A stretch of 61,883 bases of DNA from Vulcanimicrobiota bacterium (GTDB taxonomy: Bacteria; Vulcanimicrobiota; Vulcanimicrobiia; Vulcanimicrobiales; Vulcanimicrobiaceae): positions 1 through 61,883 of the forward strand of contig JASHOG010000117.1 of the NCBI GenBank assembly GCA_030041225.1, read 5' to 3'. The notes under the pieces were generated by a model, which was not told the origin of the DNA, made no database searches, and was given only the letters and a program-made list of their open reading frames with translations. Of the stretch, positions 32,350 to 41,354 are shown piece after piece (the first letter of the stretch is position 1; every line of letters starts with the position of its first letter). The position numbers were made by a program, and so were the translations under genes.

Positions 32350-33384
32350 ATGAAGTACCGTACCTATCCGCACTCAGACGTTTCCGTCAGCGAAGTCGGC
32401 TTTGGCCTGTGGACGACCTCGACGGGTTGGTGGGGCGAGAAGAGCGACGATGAGGCGGTCGAGCTGCTCCGTGAAGCCTACGACCTCGGTGTCACGCTCT
32501 ACGATGCCGCCGATACGTACGGCAATGGTCGCAGCGAACTCCAACTTGCCAAAGCCTTTCGCGACCGGCGCGAGAGCGTGGTGTACGCGACGAAGTTCGG
32601 CTACGACATCTCCGCGCCCGGAGCGAAGGAGCGCCGTGGTCAGTTCGAGCTCCCGCAGGATTTCTCGCCGGCGTTCGTACGCCGCGCGCTCGAGGCATCG
32701 CTGCGCCGTCTCGAGACAGAGTACATCGACATCTACCAGATGCACAACGCGCGCATGGCGCAAGTCGCGGACGACGCGCTCTGGCAGCTCCTCGACGATG
32801 TGAAGCGGGAAGGAAAGATTCGCACCTACGGCATCGCACTCGGCCCCGCGATCGGCTGGCTGTACGAAGGCGTCGACGCCGTCGTCGAGCGCAACTGCCC
32901 GTCGCTGCAAGTCATTTGGAACATGCTCGAGCAGTTTCCGGGGAACGAGCAGATCAAGGCCGCACACGACGTGAACGCTGACACCGGGTACATGATCCGC
33001 GTCCCGCATTCGAGCGGTATGCTCGAAGGCCACTATACGGAGGAGACGGTGTTTCCCGACAACGATCATCGCCGCCATCGCCCGCGCTCTTGGCTCCTGA
33101 GCGGCCTCAAGAAGGTGAAGCAGCTTCGCTTCCTCGAGCGAGAGGACCGCACGCTTGGGCAAGCCGCGATCCAGTGGCTCCTCGCCGAGCCGCGTGTGAT
33201 GACGGTGCTTCCCAACATCTACGACGTGGAGCAGTTGCGGGAGTTTGCGACGGCATGCGAGACGCCCGAGCTTACCGGCGAAGAGATGACTCGCGTCAAA
33301 GAGCTCTATGCGCGCAACTTCGGCGTTGAAGAGGAGCCCTGCGCTTTCAAAGGAACGATGTCGCGCGACATGGTGAATGCCTGA
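32350..33384 (+). CDS. Aldo/keto reductase
   Basis: 344 aa from the ATG at 32350; the open frame extends further upstream but is antisense to the decarboxylase. NADPH-dependent TIM-barrel oxidoreductase: TLYDAADTYGNGRSE (catalytic Asp and Tyr), VYATKFGYD (Lys), IDIYQMHNAR (His) and a C-terminal cofactor segment AAIQWLLAEPRVMTVLPN. It probably reduces an aldehyde, which would fit an amine-derived aldehyde next to a decarboxylase. The stop and the next start share one base (TGATG), so it is coupled to the RidA gene. Confidence 0.93.
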   Translation: MKYRTYPHSDVSVSEVGFGLWTTSTGWWGEKSDDEAVELLREAYDLGVTLYDAADTYGNGRSELQLAKAFRDRRESVVYATKFGYDISAPGAKERRGQFELPQDFSPAFVRRALEASLRRLETEYIDIYQMHNARMAQVADDALWQLLDDVKREGKIRTYGIALGPAIGWLYEGVDAVVERNCPSLQVIWNMLEQFPGNEQIKAAHDVNADTGYMIRVPHSSGMLEGHYTEETVFPDNDHRRHRPRSWLLSGLKKVKQLRFLEREDRTLGQAAIQWLLAEPRVMTVLPNIYDVEQLREFATACETPELTGEEMTRVKELYARNFGVEEEPCAFKGTMSRDMVNA

Positions 33385-33767
33385 TGTCGCGCAAGTCGAT
33401 TTTCACGAAAGACGCGCCGGCTCCGATCGGACCCTACAGTCAAGCGATTCGCAGCGGCAAGTGGCTTTTCTGCGCCGGTCAGGGCGCGATGGACCCTGCG
33501 ACGGGCAAGCTCATCAACGAGAGCGTCGCCGCCGAAGCCGAGCAGACGCTGAAAAACCTCGGCTGCGTCTTGCGGGAAGCTGGATTCGATTACGATGACG
33601 TCGTGAAGACGACCATTTTTCTCGTCGAGATGAGTGACTTCGCCGCCGTCAACACCGTGTACGCGAAGTATTTCGGTGACATCAAGCCCGCGCGCTCGAC
33701 GGTCGCGGTGAAGGAGCTCCCCCTCGGTCTACGGGTTGAGATCGAGGCGATCGCGCGGAAGAGCTAA
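33384..33767 (+). CDS. ridA: RidA family enamine/imine deaminase
   Basis: 127 aa, standard length for the YjgF/RidA trimer. Motifs: GPYSQAIRSGKWLFCAGQG, VAAEAEQTLKNLGCVLREAG, VVKTTIFLVEMSDF, and PARSTVAVKELPLGLRVEIE (the Arg and Glu of the active site). It hydrolyses reactive enamine/imine intermediates released by PLP enzymes. Its coupling to the aldo-keto reductase and proximity to a PLP decarboxylase fit this protective role. The 3' end overlaps the convergent membrane-protein gene by 39 nt. Confidence 0.93.
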   Translation: MSRKSIFTKDAPAPIGPYSQAIRSGKWLFCAGQGAMDPATGKLINESVAAEAEQTLKNLGCVLREAGFDYDDVVKTTIFLVEMSDFAAVNTVYAKYFGDIKPARSTVAVKELPLGLRVEIEAIARKS

Positions 33768-34523
33768 GGAGTCGGCAACGACCCAGGCGACTCCGGCTAT
33801 TGCAAAGGTTTCAAGACCCTCGCTCCAGTTCCCATGCGATGTTGGATGCGCGATCAGCATGGGAATCCATATCGCAGCTCCAAACACCATAAGCATCAAC
33901 GTCAGAAGGCGCGAGGCAAGCAGCGCGTTCGTACCGACGACGAGCGCAACGCCGGCGAGTCCGAAGGCAACCGCCGTGGCAATGGCCCAGAACATCCCAT
34001 TCGGCGGAATCCATTTTGGAACCAAGCTGACGGTCCTGGCGAGAAACTCGACTTGCTCGATTGCAAACGAAATGTTGCATAGACCGAACAGGACGACGGC
34101 TGCTTTGCATACGGCCGTGGCGTGGGTGAACGAGGGCGACGCCACGCCGTACGCGACCGTTGCTCCGACGACCAGAGCCAGCCCATAGAAAACATTCCCC
34201 CACGTTGTATAGACCCTCGGATCGGCAACGACATCGGGCACGAGGGTGAGCGCGAAAACCAGGTACACCACCCCCAAGATGATCGCGCCTGCCCGAGTGG
34301 TCTTGCGGAACGGCAGCGAGAGCCCGCCGATGATTTGAAGGACCGATGTCACGATGATGAAAGCCGTGACGCCCGGTAGGCGCCACTCCGAGATCAGCTG
34401 ATCGCGCAAGACGAGGCCGGCAATGCCCAACAGGAGCGCCGTAACCCCGAAGACATAACGCGCCACCGCGCTCAGCTCGCGCGGAGGTCGGCGGGCGTCA
34501 TTCCCGTCATACGCCGCATCCAC
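33729..34523 (-). CDS. Polytopic membrane protein, DoxX-like
   Basis: 264 aa with about seven or eight hydrophobic helices (FGVTALLLGIAGLVL, GVTAFIIVTSVLQIIGGLSL, GAIILGVVYLVFALTLV, VFYGLALVVGATVAYGV, AIATAVAFGLAGVALVVG, LLTLMLMVFGAAIWIP). The GTG at 34523 overlaps the upstream AraC gene by 52 nt; a GTG at 34466 just after the AraC stop is an equally good start. The helical layout resembles DoxX/DUF4267-like proteins, but no functional residues are recognised. Confidence 0.7.
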   Translation of the reverse strand: MDAAYDGNDARRPPRELSAVARYVFGVTALLLGIAGLVLRDQLISEWRLPGVTAFIIVTSVLQIIGGLSLPFRKTTRAGAIILGVVYLVFALTLVPDVVADPRVYTTWGNVFYGLALVVGATVAYGVASPSFTHATAVCKAAVVLFGLCNISFAIEQVEFLARTVSLVPKWIPPNGMFWAIATAVAFGLAGVALVVGTNALLASRLLTLMLMVFGAAIWIPMLIAHPTSHGNWSEGLETFAIAGVAWVVADSLALPRDRLDLNP

Positions 34524-34831
34524 CGTGTCATGTGGCTTTGGTCGTAAAACCCCGAGCGCAACGCGACCTCCTTGAGGGGCCGCCCGCCGTTCTTGAGCAG
34601 TGAGGCGGCGTACTCGATACGGCGTTGGACGATGTAGCGATGAGTCGATACACCGATAGACTTGCGAAACAGGCGCTTGAGCTGATCGACACTCATGGAG
34701 CCGGCCCGTGCGACTTCAACCAAGGTGAGGTCCGAATCGAGATGCTGTTCGATGTATTCGACCACGCGGTGCGTCACCACACCTCGATTCTCGCACCTTA
34801 ACGGTGTACGGCAAGGACCACTTTTTGGCAA
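34472..34831 (-). CDS. Stand-alone AraC-type HTH regulator
   Basis: 119 aa at most; a GTG at 34780 (VVTHRVVEYIEQHL) may be the real start, leaving only the double HTH. Both helix-turn-helix units are present: LTLVEVARAGSMSVDQLKRL and the C-terminal LKEVALRSGFYDQSHMTRWM followed by TGMTPADLR. No ligand-binding domain exists, as in MarA/SoxS-type regulators. It lies directly upstream of the membrane-protein gene and divergent from the MocR gene. Confidence 0.88.
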   Translation of the reverse strand: MPKSGPCRTPLRCENRGVVTHRVVEYIEQHLDSDLTLVEVARAGSMSVDQLKRLFRKSIGVSTHRYIVQRRIEYAASLLKNGGRPLKEVALRSGFYDQSHMTRWMRRMTGMTPADLRAS

Positions 34832-34845
34832 TTATATGGTACCAT
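34813..34845. promoter_or_regulatory. Possible MocR-type operator sites
   Basis: AAAGTGGTCCTT (minus strand, 34824-34813) resembles the PdxR/MocR half-site AAAGTGGWCTA. A perfect palindrome ATGGTACCAT lies at 34836-34845, 7 nt before the MocR start codon. Autoregulation by the adjacent MocR protein is suggested but not shown. Confidence 0.35.
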
Positions 34846-34852
34846 TATTCCC

Positions 34853-36352
34853 ATGGCCAAGACCGCCGGGCAAGGCGACCTTCCTCTTCTCCGCCTAGAC
34901 CGAAAATCGCAGACGCCGCTGCACAAACAGCTTCACGCCGAGATCTCCAGAGCGGTCCTCGACGGCAGGCTCAAGCCCGGCGCACGGCTTCCCTCAACCC
35001 GCCGCTTGAGCTCGGACCTGGGCATCGCGAGAAACACGGCGAACGCGGCCTACGACCAACTCCTGGCCGAGGGATACGTCGAATGCGCCGTCGGGTCTGG
35101 AACGCGCGTCGCCTCTGCGCTTCCCTCGCATGTCGCGCCTCGCGCTCGGCAACGCGAGCGCCAAACTCGCAGCGCGAAGGCGCCGCTGCTCTCACGGCGT
35201 GGCACGCAACTCACGGCGGCAACGCGTTCGGCCGATTCCGTCGAGGGTCGAGGCCCTGCCATCGGCGCTCCCGATGTGAGCGCGTTCCCGTTGAAACAAT
35301 GGAAACGCCTGATGGCGCGGCAGATCGAAGCGCTGCCGCGGGACCAGCTTGCGTACACGCGTTCCGCCGGGTACGCACCTCTGCGCAGTGCAATCGCGGA
35401 GCATCTCGGCCGAACGCGGGGTATGAGCGTCTCCCCCAAACAAGTGATCGTCGTCGCAGGAGCGCAACACGCGCTTGACTTGGCGGCGCGCCTCTTTCTC
35501 GATCACGGAGATTCGATGCTCTTCGAGGATCCCGGATATCTCGGGGCGCGTATAGCGTTTCTCGCAGCCGGCGTCACCTTGCGCCCCGTGCCGGTGGACG
35601 CAGAGGGAATGGTCGTCGACGCGACGCGTCACACGGAGGCACGAGCAGCCTACATCACCCCTGCACACCAGTACCCGCTGGGAATGACGATGAGCCTTGC
35701 ACGCCGCCTGGCGCTGTTGGAGTGGGCGGAAAAGGCGAATGCGTGGATTTTCGAAGACGACTACGACGGCGAGTATCGCTATGGGAGCGACCCGCTCTCA
35801 GCGCTCGCCAGCCTCGATGCGAGTGGTCGCGTGATCTACATCGGAACCTTCAGCAAGGTGCTCTTCCCCGGGTTACGGATCGGATTCATGGTCGTGCCGC
35901 CGAACGTCGCCGGACGCGTTGCCTCGGCGCGCGGCTTCACCGACCGTCACTCGCCCATCATCGAGCAAGCGACGCTTGCCGCCTTCATGCGCAGCGGCGC
36001 CTTCGCACGGCACGTTCGCCGAATGCGATCGATGTACGAGGAGCGACGCGCGGCGGTCGTTCGTGCGCTCGAGCGGCATGGCCGCGGTCTCGTTGACGTT
36101 GAGGCTCCGCAAACCGGCATGCACGTAACCGTGTGGCTGCCTCATCAAGCCGATGACACGCGCGTCGCCGAGGGCGCTGCCTCAGCCGCGCCGCTCGTGG
36201 TGCTGCCGATCTCCGGCTATTGCATGCGTCCGCTGCCCAGAGGCGGGCTTCAAGTAGGATTCGCTCAGGCGCCCATCGCCTCAATCGAGCCGGCGGTCCG
36301 CAGAATCGTAGAGGCCGTACGTACGTGTAAAGGGCGCGAGCCGGGGCCTTGA
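34853..36352 (+). CDS. MocR-type GntR/aminotransferase transcriptional regulator
   Basis: 499 aa. An N-terminal winged helix (LHAEISRAVLDGRLKPGARL, RRLSSDLGIARNTANAAYDQ) is joined by an about 60-residue Arg-rich linker to a fold-type I aminotransferase domain. The latter has VIVVAGAQHALDLAARLFLD, WIFEDDYDGEYRYG (PLP Asp) and YIGTFSKVLFPGLRIGFM (Schiff-base Lys). MocR/GabR/PdxR proteins use PLP or an amino-acid adduct as the signal to control vitamin B6, GABA or amine genes. The target is uncertain; the divergent AraC/membrane-protein pair shares its upstream region. Confidence 0.93.
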   Translation: MAKTAGQGDLPLLRLDRKSQTPLHKQLHAEISRAVLDGRLKPGARLPSTRRLSSDLGIARNTANAAYDQLLAEGYVECAVGSGTRVASALPSHVAPRARQRERQTRSAKAPLLSRRGTQLTAATRSADSVEGRGPAIGAPDVSAFPLKQWKRLMARQIEALPRDQLAYTRSAGYAPLRSAIAEHLGRTRGMSVSPKQVIVVAGAQHALDLAARLFLDHGDSMLFEDPGYLGARIAFLAAGVTLRPVPVDAEGMVVDATRHTEARAAYITPAHQYPLGMTMSLARRLALLEWAEKANAWIFEDDYDGEYRYGSDPLSALASLDASGRVIYIGTFSKVLFPGLRIGFMVVPPNVAGRVASARGFTDRHSPIIEQATLAAFMRSGAFARHVRRMRSMYEERRAAVVRALERHGRGLVDVEAPQTGMHVTVWLPHQADDTRVAEGAASAAPLVVLPISGYCMRPLPRGGLQVGFAQAPIASIEPAVRRIVEAVRTCKGREPGP

Positions 36353-36356
36353 CCGC

Positions 36357-37757
36357 TTAACGCGTGAAGGGGAAGAACGTGAGCACGATCACGGCGACCG
36401 CGCAGATCGTGGCGCTGATGGCGGCAAGCGGAGCGAAGGGCTTCGCATCGCGTGCCGTCTGCTCTCGTGAGTACATAGAGCGAATGACGCGCCCGTATGC
36501 GTAGAGCGAGATCGCGGTACCCACGATCAGCAGAGCGCCGAGCCACACGTAGCCCGTTGCGACGCTGCTGCGCAAGATGAGGATCTTCCCCAGAAAGCCC
36601 GCCGTCGGCGGCAATCCTGCCATCGCGAGCAGGAAGACCGTCATCGCGAATGCCGCCCAAGGTCGGCGGTAGCCGAGGCCCGCATAGTTCGCAAGCTGCG
36701 CGCCTTCCTCGCGATTGCCCGAGAGCAACGCAGCAACTGCGAAAGCGCCGAGATTCATGAACGAGTACGCCGTGAAGTAGTAGAGCGCGGCGTTCAGGCC
36801 TTGCGAGCTCGCGCCTGCGAGCGCCGCGAGGACGTAGCCGACCTGTGCAATTCCGGAGTATGCGAGCATGCGCTTCAGGTCGATCTGGGCGAGCATGCCG
36901 ACGTTGCCCGCAATCATCGAGATTCCGGCAACGATCCACATGGGTAAGAGCAACGCCGATCCGTGCTGCGCCGGAAGTGACCACAGGAAGAATCGTGCCA
37001 GCACGGCGAGCACGCCCGCCTTCGTAGCGACGCTCATGAACGCGGTCACCGGCAGAGGCGCGCCTTCGTAAACGTCGGGCGCCCAGGTGTGGAACGGAAC
37101 GAGGCTGAGCTTGAACGCAATCCCGACGAAGAACAACCCGACGCCAAGCCAAAAGAGTGGATTCGCGGCGAGAGCCGGGTTCGAGAGTGCCGAGAGCGCG
37201 ACGCTTCCGGTCGCCCCAAAGAGCAAGGCCATGCCGTAGAGCAGAAAGCCGGTCGCGGTCGAGCTGAGGATCAAGTACTTGAGCGCCGCCTCACGCGCCC
37301 CGGCACGATCGGACATACCGCAGAGTGTGTAGAGCGCGAGCGAGAGAAGCTCGAGGCCCAGGAAGATCGTCATCAGGCTGCCGGCGCCGGCCATCACCAT
37401 CGCTCCGCACGCGCTCCAGAGCATGAGCGCGAGCGCGCCCGCCATATGCCGCGCGCTGCCGATCGCGCCGTAGAGCACCACCGAGCCGAGCACGGCGAGC
37501 AGGACGATCGCCTGAAAGAGTACCGAGGCGTCATCGACGATGAAGCCGCCGCCGAAGGCGCTATGCTGCGTTCCGTATTGCTGCGTGAGCAGTGCGCCGG
37601 AGACGAACGTGCCGGCTATCGAGAGCGCGATCGCGACGTACCGCGGAACGTACTGCCGCGCGGCGAGATCGGCAATGAGCACGAGCAGCCCCGTGCACCC
37701 GAGCACGGCGACGGGCATGAGCGCGTTCCAATCTGCAGCTGTAAGGTTGATACTCAT
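36357..37757 (-). CDS. nuoN: NADH-quinone oxidoreductase subunit N
   Basis: 466 aa antiporter-like membrane subunit of complex I, the last gene of the operon. The start ATG at 37757 overlaps the nuoM stop (ATGA); the open frame extends further but reads antisense-like sequence. Key features are TIFLGLELLSLALYTLCGM (helix 5 Glu), SLVPFHTWAPDVYEGAPLPV (discontinuous-helix region with the conserved Pro and Asp), and KRMLAYSGIAQVGYVLAALA (channel Lys). About 14 helices. It contributes one proton path. Confidence 0.96.
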   Translation of the reverse strand: MSINLTAADWNALMPVAVLGCTGLLVLIADLAARQYVPRYVAIALSIAGTFVSGALLTQQYGTQHSAFGGGFIVDDASVLFQAIVLLAVLGSVVLYGAIGSARHMAGALALMLWSACGAMVMAGAGSLMTIFLGLELLSLALYTLCGMSDRAGAREAALKYLILSSTATGFLLYGMALLFGATGSVALSALSNPALAANPLFWLGVGLFFVGIAFKLSLVPFHTWAPDVYEGAPLPVTAFMSVATKAGVLAVLARFFLWSLPAQHGSALLLPMWIVAGISMIAGNVGMLAQIDLKRMLAYSGIAQVGYVLAALAGASSQGLNAALYYFTAYSFMNLGAFAVAALLSGNREEGAQLANYAGLGYRRPWAAFAMTVFLLAMAGLPPTAGFLGKILILRSSVATGYVWLGALLIVGTAISLYAYGRVIRSMYSREQTARDAKPFAPLAAISATICAVAVIVLTFFPFTR

Positions 37758-39133
37758 GGATGGAGGCCCAGCAGCGCGTTCGGATAGACGCCGAAGTAGA
37801 GGAGCGCAAACAGGAGGGGCGCGACGGCGGCGCCCTCGAGCCACGTGAGATCGCGGCGCATCGGAATATCGGTGCGCACGGGTCCCTGCGTTGCGCCTTG
37901 CAGCAAGCGGAGCATATAGGCAGCCGCGGTGACGATCGCGACGAGCGCGAGAATGACTGCCCACGCATACCCGCCTTGGTAAACGCCGATCAGAATCACG
38001 AGCTCACCGGCGAAGCCCGCTAGTCCCGGCAGTCCCAGCGCGGCGAGTGCGGCGACGCAGAACGCACCGGTGAGACGCGGATTCGTCCAACCGAGTCCGC
38101 CGAGGTGCGCGAGCGAGCGCGTCGCCTCGCGTTCTTCCACGTAGCCGAGCACGATGAAGAGCGTCGCGCTAAAAAGTCCATGCGCCACGATATAGACGAG
38201 GGCTCCGCGCAGGGCTATGGGGTCGAGCGAAGCGATTGCCAGCAGAATGAGCCCGAGGTGCGAGAGCGATGAGTACGCGACGATGAGCTTCACGTTCTGC
38301 TGCACGAGCGCGATGAACGCGCCGTACAGCAGTGAGATGACCGCAAGGATGACGAGTACCGGCACCTCGGCCGAAAAGTACGATGGGAAGAGCGCAAGCG
38401 CGATCGCGAGGAAACCGTAGAGGCCCGCCTTCGACTGCACGGCGCTGACGACGGCAACCATCGGCGCGGGCGTTGCCTCGTAGGTCGGCGGCATCCACGT
38501 GTGAAGCGGCCAGACCGGCGTTTTCACGAGAAAGGCGACGGCGAACCCGGCGAGGATCCACGGAGCCCACGGACTGACGATACCATGATAGGCCGGATTC
38601 CCAATGACGTCGGTCGTGCCCGTCAGAGCGCCGAACGCGGCAACGGCGAGCAGCAAGAGCAGACCGCCGGCAAAGTTGTAGATGAAAAAGCGCCACGCTG
38701 TCGCCGGATTCTCACCCCATGACAGGAGCGCGAAGAAGACCGGCAGGAGCATCGCATCCCAGAAGAGGGCGAAGACGAGCAGGTCACGCGCGAGGAAAAG
38801 CCCCGCCATCGTTCCTTCAAGCAAGAGGAGTGCGGCGACCATGCTTCGCGTTCGCGAGACATTCGTCGAAAGCACGGCGCCGAAGGTGCAGAGCGTCAGC
38901 AGTACGACGAGCCAATAGGAGAGATACGTCGGACCGAAGTGGATGTTCGCGATAAAGGGGTGCGTGAGCCAGCGCCACGTCCACGACTGGCTGCGCTCGA
39001 TGAACGCGAGCACGACGAGAGTCGCGGCAACGAGTGCGCCGACGCTCTTGGAGAGACGCGCGTCGTCGCGTGGGACGAGGAAGAGCAATGCTCCGGCGAC
39101 GAGCGGTAGTAGGACGATGACGAGTGCGAGCAT
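37754..39133 (-). CDS. nuoM: NADH-quinone oxidoreductase subunit M
   Basis: 459 aa from the ATG at 39133, which shares a base with the nuoL stop (TGATG). Antiporter-type subunit: LLVFALFWDAMLLPVFFALL (helix 5 acidic region), LVKTPVWPLHTWMPPTYEAT (helix 7-8 with channel Lys) and VKLIVAYSSLSHLGLILLAI. Slightly shorter than E. coli NuoM (509 aa), but all core helices are present. Coupled by ATGA to nuoN. Confidence 0.96.
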   Translation of the reverse strand: MLALVIVLLPLVAGALLFLVPRDDARLSKSVGALVAATLVVLAFIERSQSWTWRWLTHPFIANIHFGPTYLSYWLVVLLTLCTFGAVLSTNVSRTRSMVAALLLLEGTMAGLFLARDLLVFALFWDAMLLPVFFALLSWGENPATAWRFFIYNFAGGLLLLLAVAAFGALTGTTDVIGNPAYHGIVSPWAPWILAGFAVAFLVKTPVWPLHTWMPPTYEATPAPMVAVVSAVQSKAGLYGFLAIALALFPSYFSAEVPVLVILAVISLLYGAFIALVQQNVKLIVAYSSLSHLGLILLAIASLDPIALRGALVYIVAHGLFSATLFIVLGYVEEREATRSLAHLGGLGWTNPRLTGAFCVAALAALGLPGLAGFAGELVILIGVYQGGYAWAVILALVAIVTAAAYMLRLLQGATQGPVRTDIPMRRDLTWLEGAAVAPLLFALLYFGVYPNALLGLHP

Positions 39134-41037
39134 CAGTGTCCCACTCCGCTCACGAGGTAGTAGATGAGAAAACAACCGACCCCGATGGCGATGACGAAGG
39201 CATAGGCACGCACGAGCCCGGACTGCAGCTCGCGAACCAGTGAGCCGAGACCTTGCGCGGAAGCGGCGCTCTCGCGCACAGCCGCATCGACGACGTGCGG
39301 GTCCACGACCCTACCGAAGAGCGCGCCAAGAAAACGTGCGGTCTTCACGAAGACGAGATCGATGAGCGCGTCGACGTAGTACGCGTTCACGAGCACCTTC
39401 GGCATGCGTTCGGTCTCTGCGCGCAGGCGCGCCACGGCGTTGGTTCGCGCCGGCTGTGTCGCGTAGCGCAGTGCGGCGATGGCGATGCCCAGCAACACGA
39501 CGCAGAACGTGATAATCGTCGTGAGCGACTCGGGGATCGCGGGTGCCGACGTGAGCCCCGGTGAGAACTGTTCGGCGAAGAAGCGCGACCAGGGCGACGG
39601 CGCGCGGCTGCTACCGAAGAGCAGCCAGCCTACCGCAATCGTCGGTGCGATGAGCACGGCGACGGGAAGCCCCATGACCCACGCCGGTGCACGATGGTGT
39701 TCCGGCTCCTGCGCGACGCTGCTTTGTACCTCACGCTTGATGCCGAGCTGCGCGGGATCGACATTCCCGCGATACTCGCCCAAAAACGTGATGAAGAGCA
39801 GACGAAACATGTAGTATGCCGTAATGCCGGCGGTTGCAATGCCGACGGCGTACATCCACGGATGACCGTGCGCGAGCGCGCCCGCGATGATCTGATCCTT
39901 GCTGAAGAAACCGCTGAAGCCGGGAATGCCGCTGATGGCAAGCACGCCGGTGAGCGTCGCCCAGAAGGCGAGGGGCATGCGCTTTGCGAGCCCGCCCATC
40001 AGCCGCACGTCCTGCTCGTTGCGCAGCGCGTGAATGATGAGTCCGGACGCGAGAAAGAGCTGTGCCTTGAAGAACGCGTGCGTGAAGAAGTGCGCGATCC
40101 CGCCCGCGTAGGCGCCGATCCCCACGCCCATGATCATATAACCGATCTGCGACATCGTCGAGTAGGCGAGGATGCGTTTGATGTCCCACTGTACGGCGCC
40201 GAGAATCGCCGCCGAGACTGCGGTGAGCGCACCAATCGTTCCGACGAGCATCTGCGCCGATGGGCTCTGATCCCAGAGCGGTGCACATCGCGCAACGAGA
40301 TAGACGCCGGCCGTCACCATCGTCGCGGCGTGGATGAGCGCCGAGACCGGCGTCGGGCCCTCCATTGCGTCCGGAAGCCAGGTCTGCAGCGGCACCTGTG
40401 CCGATTTCGCAGCGGCACCAATGAAGAGAGCGAAGCATATTGCGTAGAGCAGTGCCGGGCTGAAGCTCGATGCCGCAGAGAACGCGTCGCTGAAGCTGAT
40501 GGAATGGACGTTCGCGACGATCAGGAAGATCGCGAACATCATTCCCACGTCACCGACGACGTTGATGACGAAGGCCTTCTGCGCCGCCGCAACCGCCGAG
40601 CGCCGCTCAAACCAGAAGCCGATGAGGAAGTACGATGCAAGGCCGACGAGGCCCCAGCCGACGAGCAGGCCGATCCAATTGTCGGAGAGCACGAGCAGCA
40701 ACATCGCAAAGATGAAGAAGTTCATGTATGCGAAGAAGCGCGCAAAGGCGCGGTCGCCGTCCATGTAGCCGATCGAGTAGAGGTGAATCAAGAATCCGAC
40801 GCCCGTAATGATAAGCGCCCACAGCAGCGAGAGGCGATCGAGCATCAGCCCAAAGTCGAATCCCGGCATCCACGAAAAGAGGGCAGCGTGCCCGCTTCCG
40901 GTTAGCAAGACGAGCACGAAGGAGATGGCGACTGCAACCGTGGCGAGCCAGCCTGCGGTACTGCGCAGGACCGGTCCGAACGCCCAGCAGAGTGCGGCGC
41001 CGGCCAGTGGAACCACAAGCGCGAGCAAGAGCATCAT
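39133..41037 (-). CDS. nuoL: NADH-quinone oxidoreductase subunit L
   Basis: 634 aa, the largest membrane subunit, with the C-terminal long lateral helix region (RELQSGLVRAYAFVIAIGVG at the end). Motifs: NWIGLLVGWGLVGLASYFLI, SAQVPLQTWLPDAMEGPTPV (channel Lys/Pro and helix 7-8 region), SALIHAATMVTAGVYLVARC (conserved His), and KRILAYSTMSQIGYMIMGVG. It starts with tandem ATG codons overlapping the nuoK stop by 4 nt. Confidence 0.97.
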   Translation of the reverse strand: MMLLLALVVPLAGAALCWAFGPVLRSTAGWLATVAVAISFVLVLLTGSGHAALFSWMPGFDFGLMLDRLSLLWALIITGVGFLIHLYSIGYMDGDRAFARFFAYMNFFIFAMLLLVLSDNWIGLLVGWGLVGLASYFLIGFWFERRSAVAAAQKAFVINVVGDVGMMFAIFLIVANVHSISFSDAFSAASSFSPALLYAICFALFIGAAAKSAQVPLQTWLPDAMEGPTPVSALIHAATMVTAGVYLVARCAPLWDQSPSAQMLVGTIGALTAVSAAILGAVQWDIKRILAYSTMSQIGYMIMGVGIGAYAGGIAHFFTHAFFKAQLFLASGLIIHALRNEQDVRLMGGLAKRMPLAFWATLTGVLAISGIPGFSGFFSKDQIIAGALAHGHPWMYAVGIATAGITAYYMFRLLFITFLGEYRGNVDPAQLGIKREVQSSVAQEPEHHRAPAWVMGLPVAVLIAPTIAVGWLLFGSSRAPSPWSRFFAEQFSPGLTSAPAIPESLTTIITFCVVLLGIAIAALRYATQPARTNAVARLRAETERMPKVLVNAYYVDALIDLVFVKTARFLGALFGRVVDPHVVDAAVRESAASAQGLGSLVRELQSGLVRAYAFVIAIGVGCFLIYYLVSGVGH

Positions 41038-41354
41038 CCGCGCAGCGCGCTCACCTGGTCGACGTCGACACGCTCGGAGGACCGGAAGGCAATGACCACG
41101 ATAGCAAGCCCGATCGCTGCCTCGGCAGCGGCGACGGTAATGACGAGAAACGCAAAGATGTGCCCGGCGTTATTGAGCCACGCGCGCGCATAGGTGACAA
41201 AGAGGAGGTTCGCCGCGTTGAACATCAGCTCGATCGACATGAGCATGATGAGCGGATTGCGCCGAACGATGACACCGCAGACCCCGATCAGGAACATGAC
41301 GGTCGAGAGCACCGTGTAGTCGGCAAGCGGCACGGGGAGCAGATGCACCGTCAA
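41034..41354 (-). CDS. nuoK: NADH-quinone oxidoreductase subunit K
   Basis: 106 aa, three helices, standard length. Helix 2 and 3 carry the conserved buried Glu residues (MLMSIELMFNAANLLFV and VITVAAAEAAIGLAIVVIA) needed for proton pumping. Overlaps nuoJ and nuoL by 4 nt each. Confidence 0.96.
   Translation of the reverse strand: MTVHLLPVPLADYTVLSTVMFLIGVCGVIVRRNPLIMLMSIELMFNAANLLFVTYARAWLNNAGHIFAFLVITVAAAEAAIGLAIVVIAFRSSERVDVDQVSALRG

Noticed and set aside
39694-40905. 403-codon plus-strand frame inside nuoL, with similar frames opposite nuoD and nuoG
   Set aside because: Charged, repetitive antisense sequence; the complex I subunits on the minus strand explain the conservation.
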